Shown: positions 15,474 through 25,173, counted from the stretch's first letter. The stretch is 64,000 nt of DNA from an uncultured Collinsella sp. (GCA_900543605.1 UQSK01000002.1:1-64000), one strand, 5' to 3'. The notes: generated from the letters alone by a model not told the origin. Made by a program: numbers and translations.

Positions 15474-17168
15474 CTACTTGCGATGCGCGCGGTAGAACTC
15501 GATGAGCGCCTGGGTCGAAGCGTCCTGCTCGGCCTTGGCGGCATCATCGTGGAAGGCAGGGGTGATCTGCTTGGCAAGCTGCTTGCCCAGCTCAACGCCC
15601 CACTGGTCGTAGGAGTCGATGCCCCAGACCGTGCCCTCGACAAACGTGATGTGCTCGTACAGGGCGATGAGCTCGCCGAGCGCGAACGGGGTCAGCGTGT
15701 CGCCGAAGATCGAGGTCGTCGGGCGGTTGCCCTCAAAGCAACGGGCCGGGACGATCTGCTCGGGCGTGCCCTCGGCACGGACCTCGTCGGCCGTCTTGCC
15801 AAAGGCGAGCGCCTTGGTCTGGGCCAGGAAGTTGCCCAGGAACAGCTCATGCACGTCCTGACCGCTGTCGGTCGCAGGGTTTGCGGTATTGGCGAAGGCG
15901 ATGAAATCGGCCGGAACCACCACGGTGCCCTGGTGCAGCAGCTGGTAGAAGGCATGCTGGCCGTTGGTGCCGGGCTCGCCCCAGAAGATCTCACCGGTGT
16001 CGGAGGTCACGGCGCTGCCGTCCCAGCGGACATGCTTGCCGTTGGACTCCATGGTGAGCTGCTGCAGGTAGGCCGGGAAACGATGCAGGTACTGGCAGTA
16101 CGGCAGCACGGCGTGGCTCTTGGAACCGAAGAAGTTGACGTACCAGACGTTGAGCAGGCCCATCAGCGCAACGGCATTGTTCTCGAGCGGGGTATTGCAG
16201 AAGTACTCGTCGATGGCATGGAAGCCCTCGAGGAACTGCTGGAAGCGCTCGGGGCCGAGCACGACGATCAGCGACAGGCCTACGGCGGAGTCAACAGAAT
16301 AGCGGCCGCCAACCCAGTTCCAGAAACCGAAGGCGTTGGCAGGGTCGATGCCGAAGGCCTCGACCTTCTCGAGTGCGGTGGAAACGGCGACGAAGTGCTT
16401 TGCCACGGCCTCGGCGTTCTGCTCATCGGAGCCGTCGATGGCGCCCTGAGCCTTGAGCTGCTCGAGCATCCAGGTCTTGACCTCGCGAGCGTTGGTGAGG
16501 GTCTCAAGTGTGGTGAAGGTCTTGGAGACGATGATCACGAGCGTGGTCTCGGGGTCCAAACCCTTAAGCTTCTCGGCCTGGTCGTTGGGGTCGATGTTGG
16601 AGATGTAGCGGCAGTCGATACCGGCGTCAGCATAGGGACGCAGAGCCTCGTAAGCCATGACCGGGCCCAGATCGGAGCCGCCGATGCCGATGGACACCAG
16701 GTGCTCGATCTTCTTGCCGGTAACGCCCTTCCACTCACCGGAGCGCACGCGCTCGGCGAAGGCATACATGCGGTCGAGGACCTCGTGCACGTCGGCGACG
16801 ACGTCCTGGCCGTCGACAATGAGCTGGCCCTTCTCGCTTGCCGGGCGACGAAGCGCGGTGTGCAGGACGGCGCGGTCCTCGGTGGTGTTAATGTGCTCGC
16901 CGGAGAACATGGCGTCGCGGCGCTCCTCGAGCTTCACCTCGCGGGCAAGATCGCACAGCAGCTTGACGGTCTCATCGGTCACCAGGTTCTTGGACAGGTC
17001 GAAGTGCAGGTCACCGGCGTCAAAGCTCAGCTTGTTCACGCGCTCCGCATCGGCGGCGAACCATGCCTTAAGGTCGATACCCTCGGCCTCGAGCTTCTCC
17101 TGATGGGCCTCGAGCGCCTTCCAAGCGGCGGTCGACGTAGCGTCGATAGGTGCGGCAACAGTTGCCAT
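15474..17168 (-). CDS. pgi: Glucose-6-phosphate isomerase
   Basis: A 564-residue Pgi that interconverts glucose-6-phosphate and fructose-6-phosphate in glycolysis. The signatures [63 protein letters not shown] and [19 protein letters not shown] are intact. I place the start at 17168, nine codons inside the open frame, because GAGGAGGACTTT precedes it. It would accept the glucose-6-phosphate released by the FrlB-like deglycase upstream. Monocistronic, with its own terminator. Confidence 0.95.
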   Translation of the reverse strand: MATVAAPIDATSTAAWKALEAHQEKLEAEGIDLKAWFAADAERVNKLSFDAGDLHFDLSKNLVTDETVKLLCDLAREVKLEERRDAMFSGEHINTTEDRAVLHTALRRPASEKGQLIVDGQDVVADVHEVLDRMYAFAERVRSGEWKGVTGKKIEHLVSIGIGGSDLGPVMAYEALRPYADAGIDCRYISNIDPNDQAEKLKGLDPETTLVIIVSKTFTTLETLTNAREVKTWMLEQLKAQGAIDGSDEQNAEAVAKHFVAVSTALEKVEAFGIDPANAFGFWNWVGGRYSVDSAVGLSLIVVLGPERFQQFLEGFHAIDEYFCNTPLENNAVALMGLLNVWYVNFFGSKSHAVLPYCQYLHRFPAYLQQLTMESNGKHVRWDGSAVTSDTGEIFWGEPGTNGQHAFYQLLHQGTVVVPADFIAFANTANPATDSGQDVHELFLGNFLAQTKALAFGKTADEVRAEGTPEQIVPARCFEGNRPTTSIFGDTLTPFALGELIALYEHITFVEGTVWGIDSYDQWGVELGKQLAKQITPAFHDDAAKAEQDASTQALIEFYRAHRK

Positions 17169-17296
17169 AAAGTCCTCCTCAACATACGGGCGCATACCTC
17201 CATGCGCCCGGATAATCAGATGACCCTATTCTAGCGCAGGTCAAGACCGTAATCAGCGAGCGTTGCCAATCCGCCCCTAAACGGCGACCGACCAAA

Positions 17297-17356
17297 AAGG
17301 GACAGGTTAATTTTGGCAGGTCAAACGCTTTACCTACCAAAATTAACCTGTCCCTT
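17297..17356 (-). repeat. 20-bp inverted repeat acting as terminator
   Basis: AAGGGACAGGTTAATTTTGG (17297-17316) recurs inverted and perfect at 17337-17356, with a further 4-bp pairing (AGGT/ACCT) inside. On the minus strand the second arm is followed by TTTTT, so it can terminate the 17368-17889 gene. A related half copy, CCAAAAGGGGCAGGTTTTG, lies at 18022-18040, suggesting a dispersed repeat family. Confidence 0.75.
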
Positions 17357-17367
17357 CCTGGCAGATA

Positions 17368-17889
17368 TTAGGCCGCAGCGCAGACGCTACCGAGCAACTC
17401 ACGCAAAGGAGACCCAATGCCCTCCAGCAGTTCGGGCGCGATGATGGCAAAAACGGGAACCTCGCCGGTGCCCACGACAGCAGGCACCTTGCCCTCCGAG
17501 ACAATGCATCCATAAGGCACAAAGCCGTCTTCGCCGACATCGAGCGCCACCATGCGACGCGCGAGCTCGCGCGCAAAGCCAGCAGTATCGGCATCGCCGA
17601 TCGCTAGGACAAAGTCCACGCCTTCGTCGGTCGCCAGGGCCACGGCCTCGTCGATCAGCTCGTCTCCCCCATCGCCAACCGAGCCGCAGCGGAAAAGCAC
17701 GCGCTCGAGCAGAGCTCGATCAACCGAGCCGAGTGCCGCCGAAACGAGCTCATCGCGCGTATGCTTGTCACCGCCCAGCACGACCAGCGCCTTGGTGCCA
17801 CCGTAGTGAGCGACCAATCGTCCGCACCAGCGAGCCACGTCTCCATCCGCAACAAGGCGCGTCGGCATACCAAACCCATAATTGACCAT
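17368..17889 (-). CDS. Lone N-terminal domain of iron-ADH/dehydroquinate synthase-like fold
   Basis: A 173-residue protein resembling only the nucleotide-binding half of group III (iron) alcohol dehydrogenases. MVNYGFGMPTRLVADGDVARWCGRLVAHYGGTKALVVLGG matches the family start, and EGVDFVLAIGDADTAGFARELA stands where the NAD-binding GGGS loop is expected, but the glycines are replaced by GDAD. The helical metal-binding domain that supplies the iron ligands is absent. The frame runs to 17952 upstream, but the family pattern favours MVNYGFG at 17889. It is probably not an active dehydrogenase; function unknown. Confidence 0.6.
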   Translation of the reverse strand: MVNYGFGMPTRLVADGDVARWCGRLVAHYGGTKALVVLGGDKHTRDELVSAALGSVDRALLERVLFRCGSVGDGGDELIDEAVALATDEGVDFVLAIGDADTAGFARELARRMVALDVGEDGFVPYGCIVSEGKVPAVVGTGEVPVFAIIAPELLEGIGSPLRELLGSVCAAA

Positions 17890-18037
17890 CTTTCCCACAA
17901 CCCTTCCGTGCGTATAGGCGGTATCAATCGTTAGGCTCATGCTACGAAGCAAGATTTTCCGAGCTGTTTCGTAATCTTTAGAGCTGCGTTAAAACCCGAT
18001 TCAACCGCACGGCCATACCTACCAAAAGGGGCAGGTT

Positions 18038-18097
18038 TTGACGATGTCCGAATGAGCGGGTATTATCGAACATGTATTCGATAAGAACATGTGTTTG
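18038..18097 (+). promoter_or_regulatory. SOS promoter with two LexA boxes
   Basis: TTGACG (18038-18043) and TATTAT (18061-18066) have a 17-base spacer. Directly after the -10 lie CGAACATGTATTCG (18067-18080) and AGAACATGTGTTTG (18084-18097). Each matches the Gram-positive LexA consensus CGAACRNRYGTTYG at 13 of 14 positions. Repression by LexA and DNA-damage induction of the downstream polymerase are inferred. Confidence 0.85.
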
Positions 18098-18109
18098 ATG
18101 GGAGGACGC

Positions 18110-19615
18110 GTGGCGCACGAGCAGCACACCTACATCTGCATCGACCTCAAGACGTTTTATGCCAGCGTCGAGTGCGTGGACCGCGGGCTCGATCCACTCA
18201 CCACCAACCTGGTCGTTGCCGACGAATCACGCGGACGCACGACCATCTGCCTCGCCATCACACAGGCTATGAAGGACCTCGGGATACATAATCGCTGCCG
18301 TCTGTTCGAAATTCCCGATGGCATCGACTACATCACGGCCGCACCGCGCATGCAGCATTACATGGAGGTGTCGGCGAAAATCTACGGTATCTATCTGGAA
18401 TACGTCAGCCCCCAGGACGTGCACGTCTACTCCATCGATGAGTGCTTTATCGACGTAACGCCCTATCTGGACCTCTATCACACCGATGCGGAAGAGTTCG
18501 CCTGCACGCTGCGCGACGAGGTCCTCGCGCGCACCGGCATCACGGCGACGGTCGGCATCGGCCCCAACCTATTCCAGGCCAAGGTAGCGCTCGACATTAC
18601 CGCCAAGCACGTACCCAGCCGCATCGGCATACTCGACGACGAGACCTTTCGCAAGGAGATCTGGCCCCATCGTCCCATCACCGATATCTGGGGCATCGGT
18701 CCCGGCGTGGCAGCCCGCCTCGAGAAATACGGCGTCTACGATCTGATGGGCGTCGCGGCGCTCGACGAAAACCTGCTTTACGACGAGCTCGGCGTCAATG
18801 CCGAATATCTCATCGACCATGCCTTCGGGCGCGAGCCGACAACCATCGCCGATATCCAAGCCTATCGCCCGCAAGCAACTTCGACCACCACAGGACAGGT
18901 GCTCTCGAAGGGTTATGCCTACGAGCAGGCCTATACCGTCTTGCGCGAGATGGTCGACAACGCCGTTTTAGACTTGGTCGATAAGCACGTGGTCTGCGAC
19001 AGCATCTCGCTCTTTGTGGGCTACGCGAGCGAACGCGCCGACATACGCCGCCTCGACGCCAGCGGTACAGCGCAGTATGTGGACGGATGCGGGCACCTGC
19101 GCTCGAGCACATCGAGTATCGAACCCACCGCAACCGCCGGCCCCGAGCTCGCGCCCCGTGCGCCCAAGCCCGTCCAGCGCGATGACGAACGGCGTCGCCT
19201 GGTGCGCGAAGCGCAGGCAATCGATGGCATCTTTGTGGGAGAGCATGGCGGCAAACCGCGCGGTGGCTATGCCGCACTCTTTGCGCACTCTAACGCCTCG
19301 CGAAAGCTGCCCGAGCGCACCAATTCGTTTAAGAAGATCATGGGCTATTTCGATGAGCTCTGGGCGCAGACTGTCGATCCCAAACGACCGGTCAAGCGCA
19401 TCAATCTGGGATTTGGCAACCTCATGCCCGAGGAATTTGCCACCATCGATCTGTTCAGCGATATCGAGGCCGATGAGCGCGAGCGCGACCTGGCGCGCGC
19501 CGTCCTGGCCGTGAAAGGCAAGTACGGCAAGAACGCGCTCGTCAAGGGATTAAGCTTTACCGCCGGCGCCACCGCGCGCGAACGCAACGAACAAGTTGGA
19601 GGACACCGTGCCTAA
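18110..19615 (+). CDS. Y-family DNA polymerase (UvrX/UmuC-like)
   Basis: A 501-residue translesion polymerase. The palm motifs ICIDLKTFYASVEC (first catalytic Asp) and VYSIDECFIDVTPYL (Asp-Glu pair) are intact, with the helix-hairpin-helix region TDIWGIGPGVAARLEKYGVYDLMGVA and a little-finger domain behind. The insertion with ALFAHSNASRKLPERTNSFKKIM fits the UvrX-type branch that pairs with YolD. The GTG start at 18110 follows GGGAGG; ATGs upstream lie within the LexA boxes. It overlaps the yolD-like gene by 8 bases. Confidence 0.9.
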   Translation: MAHEQHTYICIDLKTFYASVECVDRGLDPLTTNLVVADESRGRTTICLAITQAMKDLGIHNRCRLFEIPDGIDYITAAPRMQHYMEVSAKIYGIYLEYVSPQDVHVYSIDECFIDVTPYLDLYHTDAEEFACTLRDEVLARTGITATVGIGPNLFQAKVALDITAKHVPSRIGILDDETFRKEIWPHRPITDIWGIGPGVAARLEKYGVYDLMGVAALDENLLYDELGVNAEYLIDHAFGREPTTIADIQAYRPQATSTTTGQVLSKGYAYEQAYTVLREMVDNAVLDLVDKHVVCDSISLFVGYASERADIRRLDASGTAQYVDGCGHLRSSTSSIEPTATAGPELAPRAPKPVQRDDERRRLVREAQAIDGIFVGEHGGKPRGGYAALFAHSNASRKLPERTNSFKKIMGYFDELWAQTVDPKRPVKRINLGFGNLMPEEFATIDLFSDIEADERERDLARAVLAVKGKYGKNALVKGLSFTAGATARERNEQVGGHRA

Positions 19616-20033
19616 ACCCAAACAACAGCCCGTGCGCCCGCCGACCGCCTTCGAGCGCCTGGCGGACCCCGAGGGCAGACGCCGCGCCGCCGACCCCAAC
19701 CTCACTGCCAACGGTGCCGTGCGCGCCAACCGCGCCGCACAGTTTATGCCCTTTGCCGCCCTCACGGGATACTACGAACTCGTGCGCAAGCAGGAAATCA
19801 CCGTCGAGCCAAAACGTGAGCTCACGGAAGAAAAAGCCCTCGTGCTTTCTAAAAAACTCGAGGGTCTCAAACGTGGCGACTTGGTTCGTGTCACCTATTA
19901 CGATACATACGGCTATCGCAGCCGCACCGGCATCCTCGACGAAGCGCTCCCCGCCTTCAAGCTCCTCAAGCTCCGAGACATCGCCATCGACTTCGACGAC
20001 ATCCAAGACATCGAACTGCGCGGACGAGCCTAG
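19608..20033 (+). CDS. YolD-like protein
   Basis: A 141-residue YolD-domain protein, the usual partner of UvrX-type polymerases in Gram-positive bacteria and mobile elements. The signature RAAQFMPFAALTGYYELVRKQEI and the central LSKKLEGLKRGDLVRVTYYDTYGYRSRTGILDEA are seen. The GTG at 19608 lies within the last codons of the polymerase gene and has GGAGG five bases upstream, so translation is coupled. YolD proteins have been suggested as UmuD-like regulators of the polymerase, but their biochemical role is not settled. Confidence 0.85.
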   Translation: MPKPKQQPVRPPTAFERLADPEGRRRAADPNLTANGAVRANRAAQFMPFAALTGYYELVRKQEITVEPKRELTEEKALVLSKKLEGLKRGDLVRVTYYDTYGYRSRTGILDEALPAFKLLKLRDIAIDFDDIQDIELRGRA

Positions 20034-20059
20034 CCAAGGAAGCGCATCCAGAGCGACGC

Positions 20060-20443
20060 TTACAGCGTCATGACGTAGTAGCCCGCGTCTTTCACGGCCG
20101 TCTCGAGGACATCACGATCCACCGGCTGCTTAGAGCGCACACGTGCCGTGTGGTCCGCATACGTCACCGTTGCCCACACGCCATCCAGTGCATTGAGGGC
20201 ATTGGCCACGTTCTGAGCGCAGCCGTCACAGCTCATGCCGCCGATGAGCAGCTCATCGCTATAGGGATAGTGTGACACATCGGTATCCACCACAACAACC
20301 TTTTTGGCCTTCTTGCCGCTCGCACCATCGCTGCAACAACTCTTCCCGTGTGTCGAAGCGGCAATGCGACGCAGTCCAAAAAACATGCCGACGGCAATGA
20401 CGGCCAGCACGATGAGATTCGCAGGGTTGAGCAAGTCGCTCAT
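20060..20443 (-). CDS. Membrane-anchored heavy-metal-associated (HMA) domain protein
   Basis: A 127-residue protein with an N-terminal membrane helix (NLIVLAVIAVGMFFGL), a cysteine-containing linker (GKSCCSDGASGKKAKK) and a C-terminal HMA domain with the metal motif GMSCDGC. The HMA fold (ferredoxin-like) binds Cu(I) or similar soft metals. Start at 20443 follows AAAGGGGAACGC. A CsoR-like palindrome lies just upstream, which supports a copper link. No copper ATPase is adjacent. Confidence 0.82.
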   Translation of the reverse strand: MSDLLNPANLIVLAVIAVGMFFGLRRIAASTHGKSCCSDGASGKKAKKVVVVDTDVSHYPYSDELLIGGMSCDGCAQNVANALNALDGVWATVTYADHTARVRSKQPVDRDVLETAVKDAGYYVMTL

Positions 20444-20473
20444 GCGTTCCCCTTTCAAGTAGCCTTATCTAGA

Positions 20474-20487
20474 TACCCCCATGGGGT
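20474..20487. promoter_or_regulatory. Candidate CsoR (copper) operator
   Basis: ACCCC-CAT-GGGGT is a perfect 5-bp inverted repeat with flanking TA and TG, about 30 bases upstream of the HMA gene, with a further CCCC following. This resembles the G/C-tract palindromes bound by CsoR-family copper repressors. Confidence 0.5.
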
Positions 20488-20551
20488 GTCCCCATCTTAA
20501 CCCAAAATCATGTCCGTTCGGTCAATTAGTTTCCCTCTTCAAACTTTTTTG

Positions 20552-20579
20552 TTGACCATAGCTTACTTTCGTGTATAAG
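20552..20579 (+). promoter_or_regulatory. Probable promoter of the DUF3793-flavodoxin unit
   Basis: TTGACC (20552-20557) and TATAAG (20574-20579) are separated by 16 bases, about 40 bases before the GTG start. Confidence 0.55.
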
Positions 20580-20618
20580 TTTTCCTTGGCTAACAACTGA
20601 GGACCCGAAAGGAGCATC

Positions 20619-21323
20619 GTGACTCGAACCATTGACATCCCAACATACCAAACGGCTGTCGTGCGAAACTGCTCCCCTACGCTCGCAGGTATCAAGCCGG
20701 CTTCGCTCTTTACCTATCCCGGCGTCTACGCCAACCAAAACGGAAAACCCGGCGCCGCCCATATCGAAGAGCGACGCTCTCGCCTGCTCGCCGTCATAGC
20801 CCAATGCAACCGCGAGCTCCAGCCACTCGGAATCCATATGAGCGTTTTGGTCTGGCGCCCCTGCGGAGCGCTCATCTATGTGTATCGCCCTGCGGACCTC
20901 ATGCGATACCTCTCCGACCCCCGTGCCACGACGGCGCTAGCCGCCGAAGGTTACGATGTCCACAACCTGCCCGCATCCCTGGTGCATCTCGCCGCGCGCA
21001 TCACGCTGGCAAGCAGCAATGCCGCAGAAAGCGCCTATGACGGCAGCGTCTGCGCACTCGCGCGAAATAGGCACTGCGATACGGGGTGCATATGCGAGTT
21101 CCCCCACGAAATTGGCTATTTTTTGGGCTATCCCTACGAAGATGTCCATCAGTTTATCGTCCAGCACGGCGAAAACTATAAGGTCTTTGGCGCATGGAAG
21201 GTATACACAAACGTTGAGCAGGCGCTCACGACCTTCGATTCCTATCGCGCATGCACGCAATACCTTACCTACATCTATCAACAGGGCTGCACCCTGGGAC
21301 AACTTGTCCAGGCAACCCGATAG
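20619..21323 (+). CDS. DUF3793 family protein
   Basis: A 234-residue protein of the DUF3793 family, which is commonly found next to flavodoxin genes in anaerobic gut bacteria. Recognisable parts are the N-terminal NCSPTLAGIKPASLFTY, LGIHMSVLVWRPCGALIYVYRP, and the Cys-containing C-terminal CICEFPHEIGYFLGYPYEDVHQFI plus YKVFGAWKVYTN. No catalytic function is known to me. The GTG start follows AAAGGAGCATC. The flavodoxin gene follows 46 bases later on the same strand, and the pairing suggests a role in low-iron electron transfer or flavin handling. Confidence 0.85.
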   Translation: MTRTIDIPTYQTAVVRNCSPTLAGIKPASLFTYPGVYANQNGKPGAAHIEERRSRLLAVIAQCNRELQPLGIHMSVLVWRPCGALIYVYRPADLMRYLSDPRATTALAAEGYDVHNLPASLVHLAARITLASSNAAESAYDGSVCALARNRHCDTGCICEFPHEIGYFLGYPYEDVHQFIVQHGENYKVFGAWKVYTNVEQALTTFDSYRACTQYLTYIYQQGCTLGQLVQATR

Positions 21324-21369
21324 AGCATACAAGACGCGGCCGCACGCCGCACAACCGAAAGGAAAACAT

Positions 21370-21789
21370 ATGAGCAAGATCGCCGTCGTCTACTGGAGCG
21401 GTACAGGCAACACCGAGGCCATGGCAAACTTCGTTGCCGAGGGTGCAACCGGTGCCGGCGCCGAGGCAGAGGTCATCTCCTGCGCCGACTTCTCCGCAGA
21501 CAAGGCCGCCGGCTATGACGCCATTGCCTTCGGCTGCCCCGCCATGGGTTCCGAGGAGCTTGAGTATGACGAGTTCCAGCCCATGTGGGACGAGGTCAAG
21601 GAGACCCTCGGCGATAAAAAGGTCGTCCTCTTTGGCTCTTATTCGTGGGCCGAGGGCGAGTGGATGGACAACTGGAAGGCCGATGCCGACGAGGCGGGCG
21701 TCAATGTCGTCGATTCCGTCATTTGCTACGATGCGCCCGACGATGAGGGTGAGGCGGCCTGCAAGGCCCTGGGAGCAGAGCTGGCCTAA
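21370..21789 (+). CDS. Flavodoxin
   Basis: A 139-residue short-chain flavodoxin, a cytoplasmic FMN electron carrier that can replace ferredoxin. The phosphate-binding loop WSGTGNTEAMA (residues ~9-19) is canonical, followed by AIAFGCPAMGSEELEYDEFQP and LFGSYSWAEGEWMDNW, where aromatic residues would stack on FMN. AAAGGAAAACAT precedes the ATG. It shares a transcript with the DUF3793 gene and ends in a strong bidirectional terminator. Confidence 0.93.
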   Translation: MSKIAVVYWSGTGNTEAMANFVAEGATGAGAEAEVISCADFSADKAAGYDAIAFGCPAMGSEELEYDEFQPMWDEVKETLGDKKVVLFGSYSWAEGEWMDNWKADADEAGVNVVDSVICYDAPDDEGEAACKALGAELA

Positions 21790-21863
21790 CGAAGCCGTCA
21801 GAAAGTCGCAAAGCAGCTGACAGCCGAGCACCGCACAACAACAGTCGTTCACGCCCAAACAAA

Positions 21864-21894
21864 AACGGGGGCCGGATACTATCCGGTCCCCGTT
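21864..21894. terminator. Bidirectional intrinsic terminator
   Basis: AACGGGG/CCCCGTT extended by CCGGAT/ATCCGG with a 3-base loop. The plus strand continues TTGTTAT (flavodoxin) and the minus strand TTTTTGTTT (ABC transporter operon). Confidence 0.85.
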
Positions 21895-21921
21895 TGTTAT
21901 ATCGACAACTTCGACGCGCCG

Positions 21922-22674
<753 letters not shown>

Positions 22675-22686
22675 GATAGGACCTCC

Positions 22687-24048
22687 TTACAGACCGGCGA
22701 TGTGATCGGCGGGCGTCGCGACAACCTGTCCGGCGCTCTTGGCGGGACGCTTCTTCTTGGTCTCGGCCGTGCCCAAAAGCCTCGCCTCAAGACCGCTCAC
22801 CAAGCGAGCGAGCGGCAGGGTGATGACCAGATAGAACAGGGCGGCAACCACGTACGGCGTAATGGAGCCCGTCGTGGCCACGATGGTGCGGGCGTTCATG
22901 ACGATCTCGACCACGCCCACGGCCGCGAGCAGCGACGTATCCTTGTAAAGCAGGATGAACTCACTGGTCAACGTAGGCAGAACATTGCGGAACGTCTGCG
23001 GAATCATAACGTAGAGCAGCGTCTGGAAGGCGTTCATGCCCAGCGAGCGCGCGGCCTCGTTCTGGCCCTTGGGGATTGACTGAATACCGGCGCGGAAGAT
23101 CTCGCACAGGTAGGCGGACGAGTTCATGGCCATGACGATGACGCCCAGCACATAGTCGTCAACCTTGACGCCGGCCAGCGGCAGACCGAAGAACGCGATG
23201 TAGATCTGCAGGAACGCCGGCGTACCGCGAATGATATTCACGTAGATGCCGGCGAGACAGCGCAGGATGCGCGACTTGGAGATGCGCATGAGCGACAGGG
23301 CAAAACCGAAGGGAATTGCCAGCGGAAACGCCACAAGCACGATCGAAAGCGACATGAGGAAGCCCTTAAAGACGATCGGCAGGCTCTGGACCAAAATGAC
23401 CGGGTTCAGGAACAGGCGCAGGAACATATTGGAGTTCCAGGCCTCGACCCACGGCTGCTCTTTAAGGTCAGCCAGGAAGTTATCGAAGGCCGTCACGCCC
23501 TTGATCTCCACCGACGGAATCTTGGAGATCTTCTTGGTCGACCCGTCGGCGAGCGTATAGGTGCCGCTAAAGGCCTCATCGCCGCCCTCGACGGGGAAGG
23601 TCACGCCGTAAACCTCGACACGGAAAAAGCCGCCGGCAGGCGCCGTCTCGCCAAAGTCAATCTTGAGCGTCTGGCCGTCAGCCTTGCACGTGGGCTTCAT
23701 GGGCGTACGATCCATGAGGTCCTCGCCCGAGAGCATCGTCAATCGCGTGTCATCGGTACCAAACGTCGTGCCGTCGACAAACGTCAAAGAAAGACCGCTC
23801 AGCTCCTCGTCGGCATCGGCCTGAACTTCCCAGGTAATGCGCGTCTCGGTGCCGCCGACCACATCGCTGCCCGAACCGGTGTTGGGTCGGGCGGTAATCT
23901 TTGCGGTCTCAAGCGCCTGAGCGGTCGTGGGCGCATATGCCCCCGCGCACACCAGCGCGAGCGCCACGGCCATGACGCAGGCTAGCTTTTGGAGCAAGGC
24001 GGACAGTGGAAAACGCTGCTCCGCGGCCCCTTTGTTCAGTCGAGACAA
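22687..24048 (-). CDS. Amino-acid ABC permease with N-terminal extracytoplasmic domain
   Basis: A 453-residue permease. The C-terminal ~240 residues are a HisM/GlnP-type transmembrane domain with the EAA-loop FRAGIQSIPKGQNEAARSLGMNAFQTLLYVMIPQ. In front of it is a signal-like segment (ACVMAVALALVCAGAYAPTTAQA) and about 150 residues of beta-rich sequence (FVDGTTFGTDDTRLTM, GGFFRVEVYGVTFPV) not normally present in such permeases. The start is a TTG at 24048 after AGGAGCCACC; the frame stays open further upstream through the SBP terminator hairpin. The extra domain might contact the binding protein. Confidence 0.85.
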   Translation of the reverse strand: MSRLNKGAAEQRFPLSALLQKLACVMAVALALVCAGAYAPTTAQALETAKITARPNTGSGSDVVGGTETRITWEVQADADEELSGLSLTFVDGTTFGTDDTRLTMLSGEDLMDRTPMKPTCKADGQTLKIDFGETAPAGGFFRVEVYGVTFPVEGGDEAFSGTYTLADGSTKKISKIPSVEIKGVTAFDNFLADLKEQPWVEAWNSNMFLRLFLNPVILVQSLPIVFKGFLMSLSIVLVAFPLAIPFGFALSLMRISKSRILRCLAGIYVNIIRGTPAFLQIYIAFFGLPLAGVKVDDYVLGVIVMAMNSSAYLCEIFRAGIQSIPKGQNEAARSLGMNAFQTLLYVMIPQTFRNVLPTLTSEFILLYKDTSLLAAVGVVEIVMNARTIVATTGSITPYVVAALFYLVITLPLARLVSGLEARLLGTAETKKKRPAKSAGQVVATPADHIAGL

Positions 24049-24116
24049 GGTGGCTCCTATCGTAGAAGTTGCCGGCAAAACGAGACGGAAACGCTCTCCG
24101 TCAAGAGAAGCGCAAA

Positions 24117-24143
24117 GGCCCTCTCCGCAAAACGGAAAGGGCC
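24117..24143 (-). terminator. Hairpin between binding protein and permease genes
   Basis: GGCCCTTTCCG pairs with CGGAGAGGGCC across a 5-base loop on the minus strand, followed by TTTGCGC. It lies after the binding-protein stop and probably lets that gene be expressed above the downstream permease and ATPase, a common arrangement. Confidence 0.7.
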
Positions 24144-24165
24144 CGCGCGCAATCAAGTAGTTATT

Positions 24166-25026
24166 TTACTTGATATTGTACTTAGCCATGAGGGCGTCGA
24201 CGGTACCGTCGTCGGTCAGGTCCTTGATGGCCTGGTTGATGTCGTCCTTGAGCTTGGTGTTGCCCTGGTTGATGGCGATGGCGTACTCCTCGCCGGTGCT
24301 GATCTGCTTGATGGTCTGGCAGGTGTTGAACTGCTCGGCGGTCAGCTGGCTGGCAACGGAGCGGTTGGTGACTACGGCGTCGCCCTTATCGGACTGCAGA
24401 GCGCTGAAGCACTCGGTGGCGTCCTTGTAGGGGACGATCTTGGCCTTCGGGAAGTTCTCCTGGGCAAAGGCCTCGGCGGTCGAGCCAGACTGGACGATGA
24501 TGGTAGCGTCGGCGTTGTTGAGCTTCTCGCTGAAGTTATCGGCCGTGATGTCGGTGTTATCGACCTTGGTCACGATAGCCTGATCGTCCATGTAGTAGGA
24601 ATCAGAGAAAGTGACTTCCTTCTCACGCTCGGGCGTGTCGGTGATAGCCGCGATGGAAACGTCATACTTGGCGCCCGAAGCGACGCCCGGAACCAGCGTG
24701 TCAAAGTCATTGTTGACATACTCGACATCCAGACCCAGCTTGTCACCGATAGCCTTGATGAGCTCAAGGTCAAAGCCCTGGTAGTCGCCGTTGTCATCCT
24801 TGTACTCAAACGGCGCGTACTCAGCAGAGGTGCCGACGGTCAGCGTGCCGTCCTTGACGAGCGCGTACTCCTTGGAGCCGTCGACCTTCTCGACCTTAGC
24901 GTCGTCAGAGCTGCTGGAACCGGCATCAGAACCAGAGGTGGCGTTGGACGAGCCGCAGCCCGTCAGAGCGAGGGCGAGCGCCATAGCACCCGTGGCGGCA
25001 AATGCGCCAAGCTTCTTCAGCTTCAT
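24166..25026 (-). CDS. Amino-acid ABC transporter substrate-binding lipoprotein
   Basis: A 286-residue extracellular lipoprotein. The signal peptide ends in the lipobox ALTGCGSS (acylated Cys about residue 24), followed by a Ser/Asp-rich linker and a family 3 solute-binding domain: LTVGTSAEYAPFEYKDDNGDYQGFDLEL, YDVSIAAITDTPEREKEVTFSDSYYMDDQAIV. These match polar amino-acid or cystine-type binding proteins. GGAAGGAGACTGATT precedes the ATG at 25026. First gene of the importer operon. Confidence 0.92.
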   Translation of the reverse strand: MKLKKLGAFAATGAMALALALTGCGSSNATSGSDAGSSSSDDAKVEKVDGSKEYALVKDGTLTVGTSAEYAPFEYKDDNGDYQGFDLELIKAIGDKLGLDVEYVNNDFDTLVPGVASGAKYDVSIAAITDTPEREKEVTFSDSYYMDDQAIVTKVDNTDITADNFSEKLNNADATIIVQSGSTAEAFAQENFPKAKIVPYKDATECFSALQSDKGDAVVTNRSVASQLTAEQFNTCQTIKQISTGEEYAIAINQGNTKLKDDINQAIKDLTDDGTVDALMAKYNIK

Positions 25027-25173
25027 AATCAGTCTCCTTCCGGTGACCTCGTTTGATTCAGAGGTCTGCAAAAACTGTTGGCTATTATGCACCCGGAATT
25101 ACGAATCTGCAATGAGAAAACTGATTGAAACAAACCCATAACGTGAATGGAATACTCTACTTTGTGACAGTTA

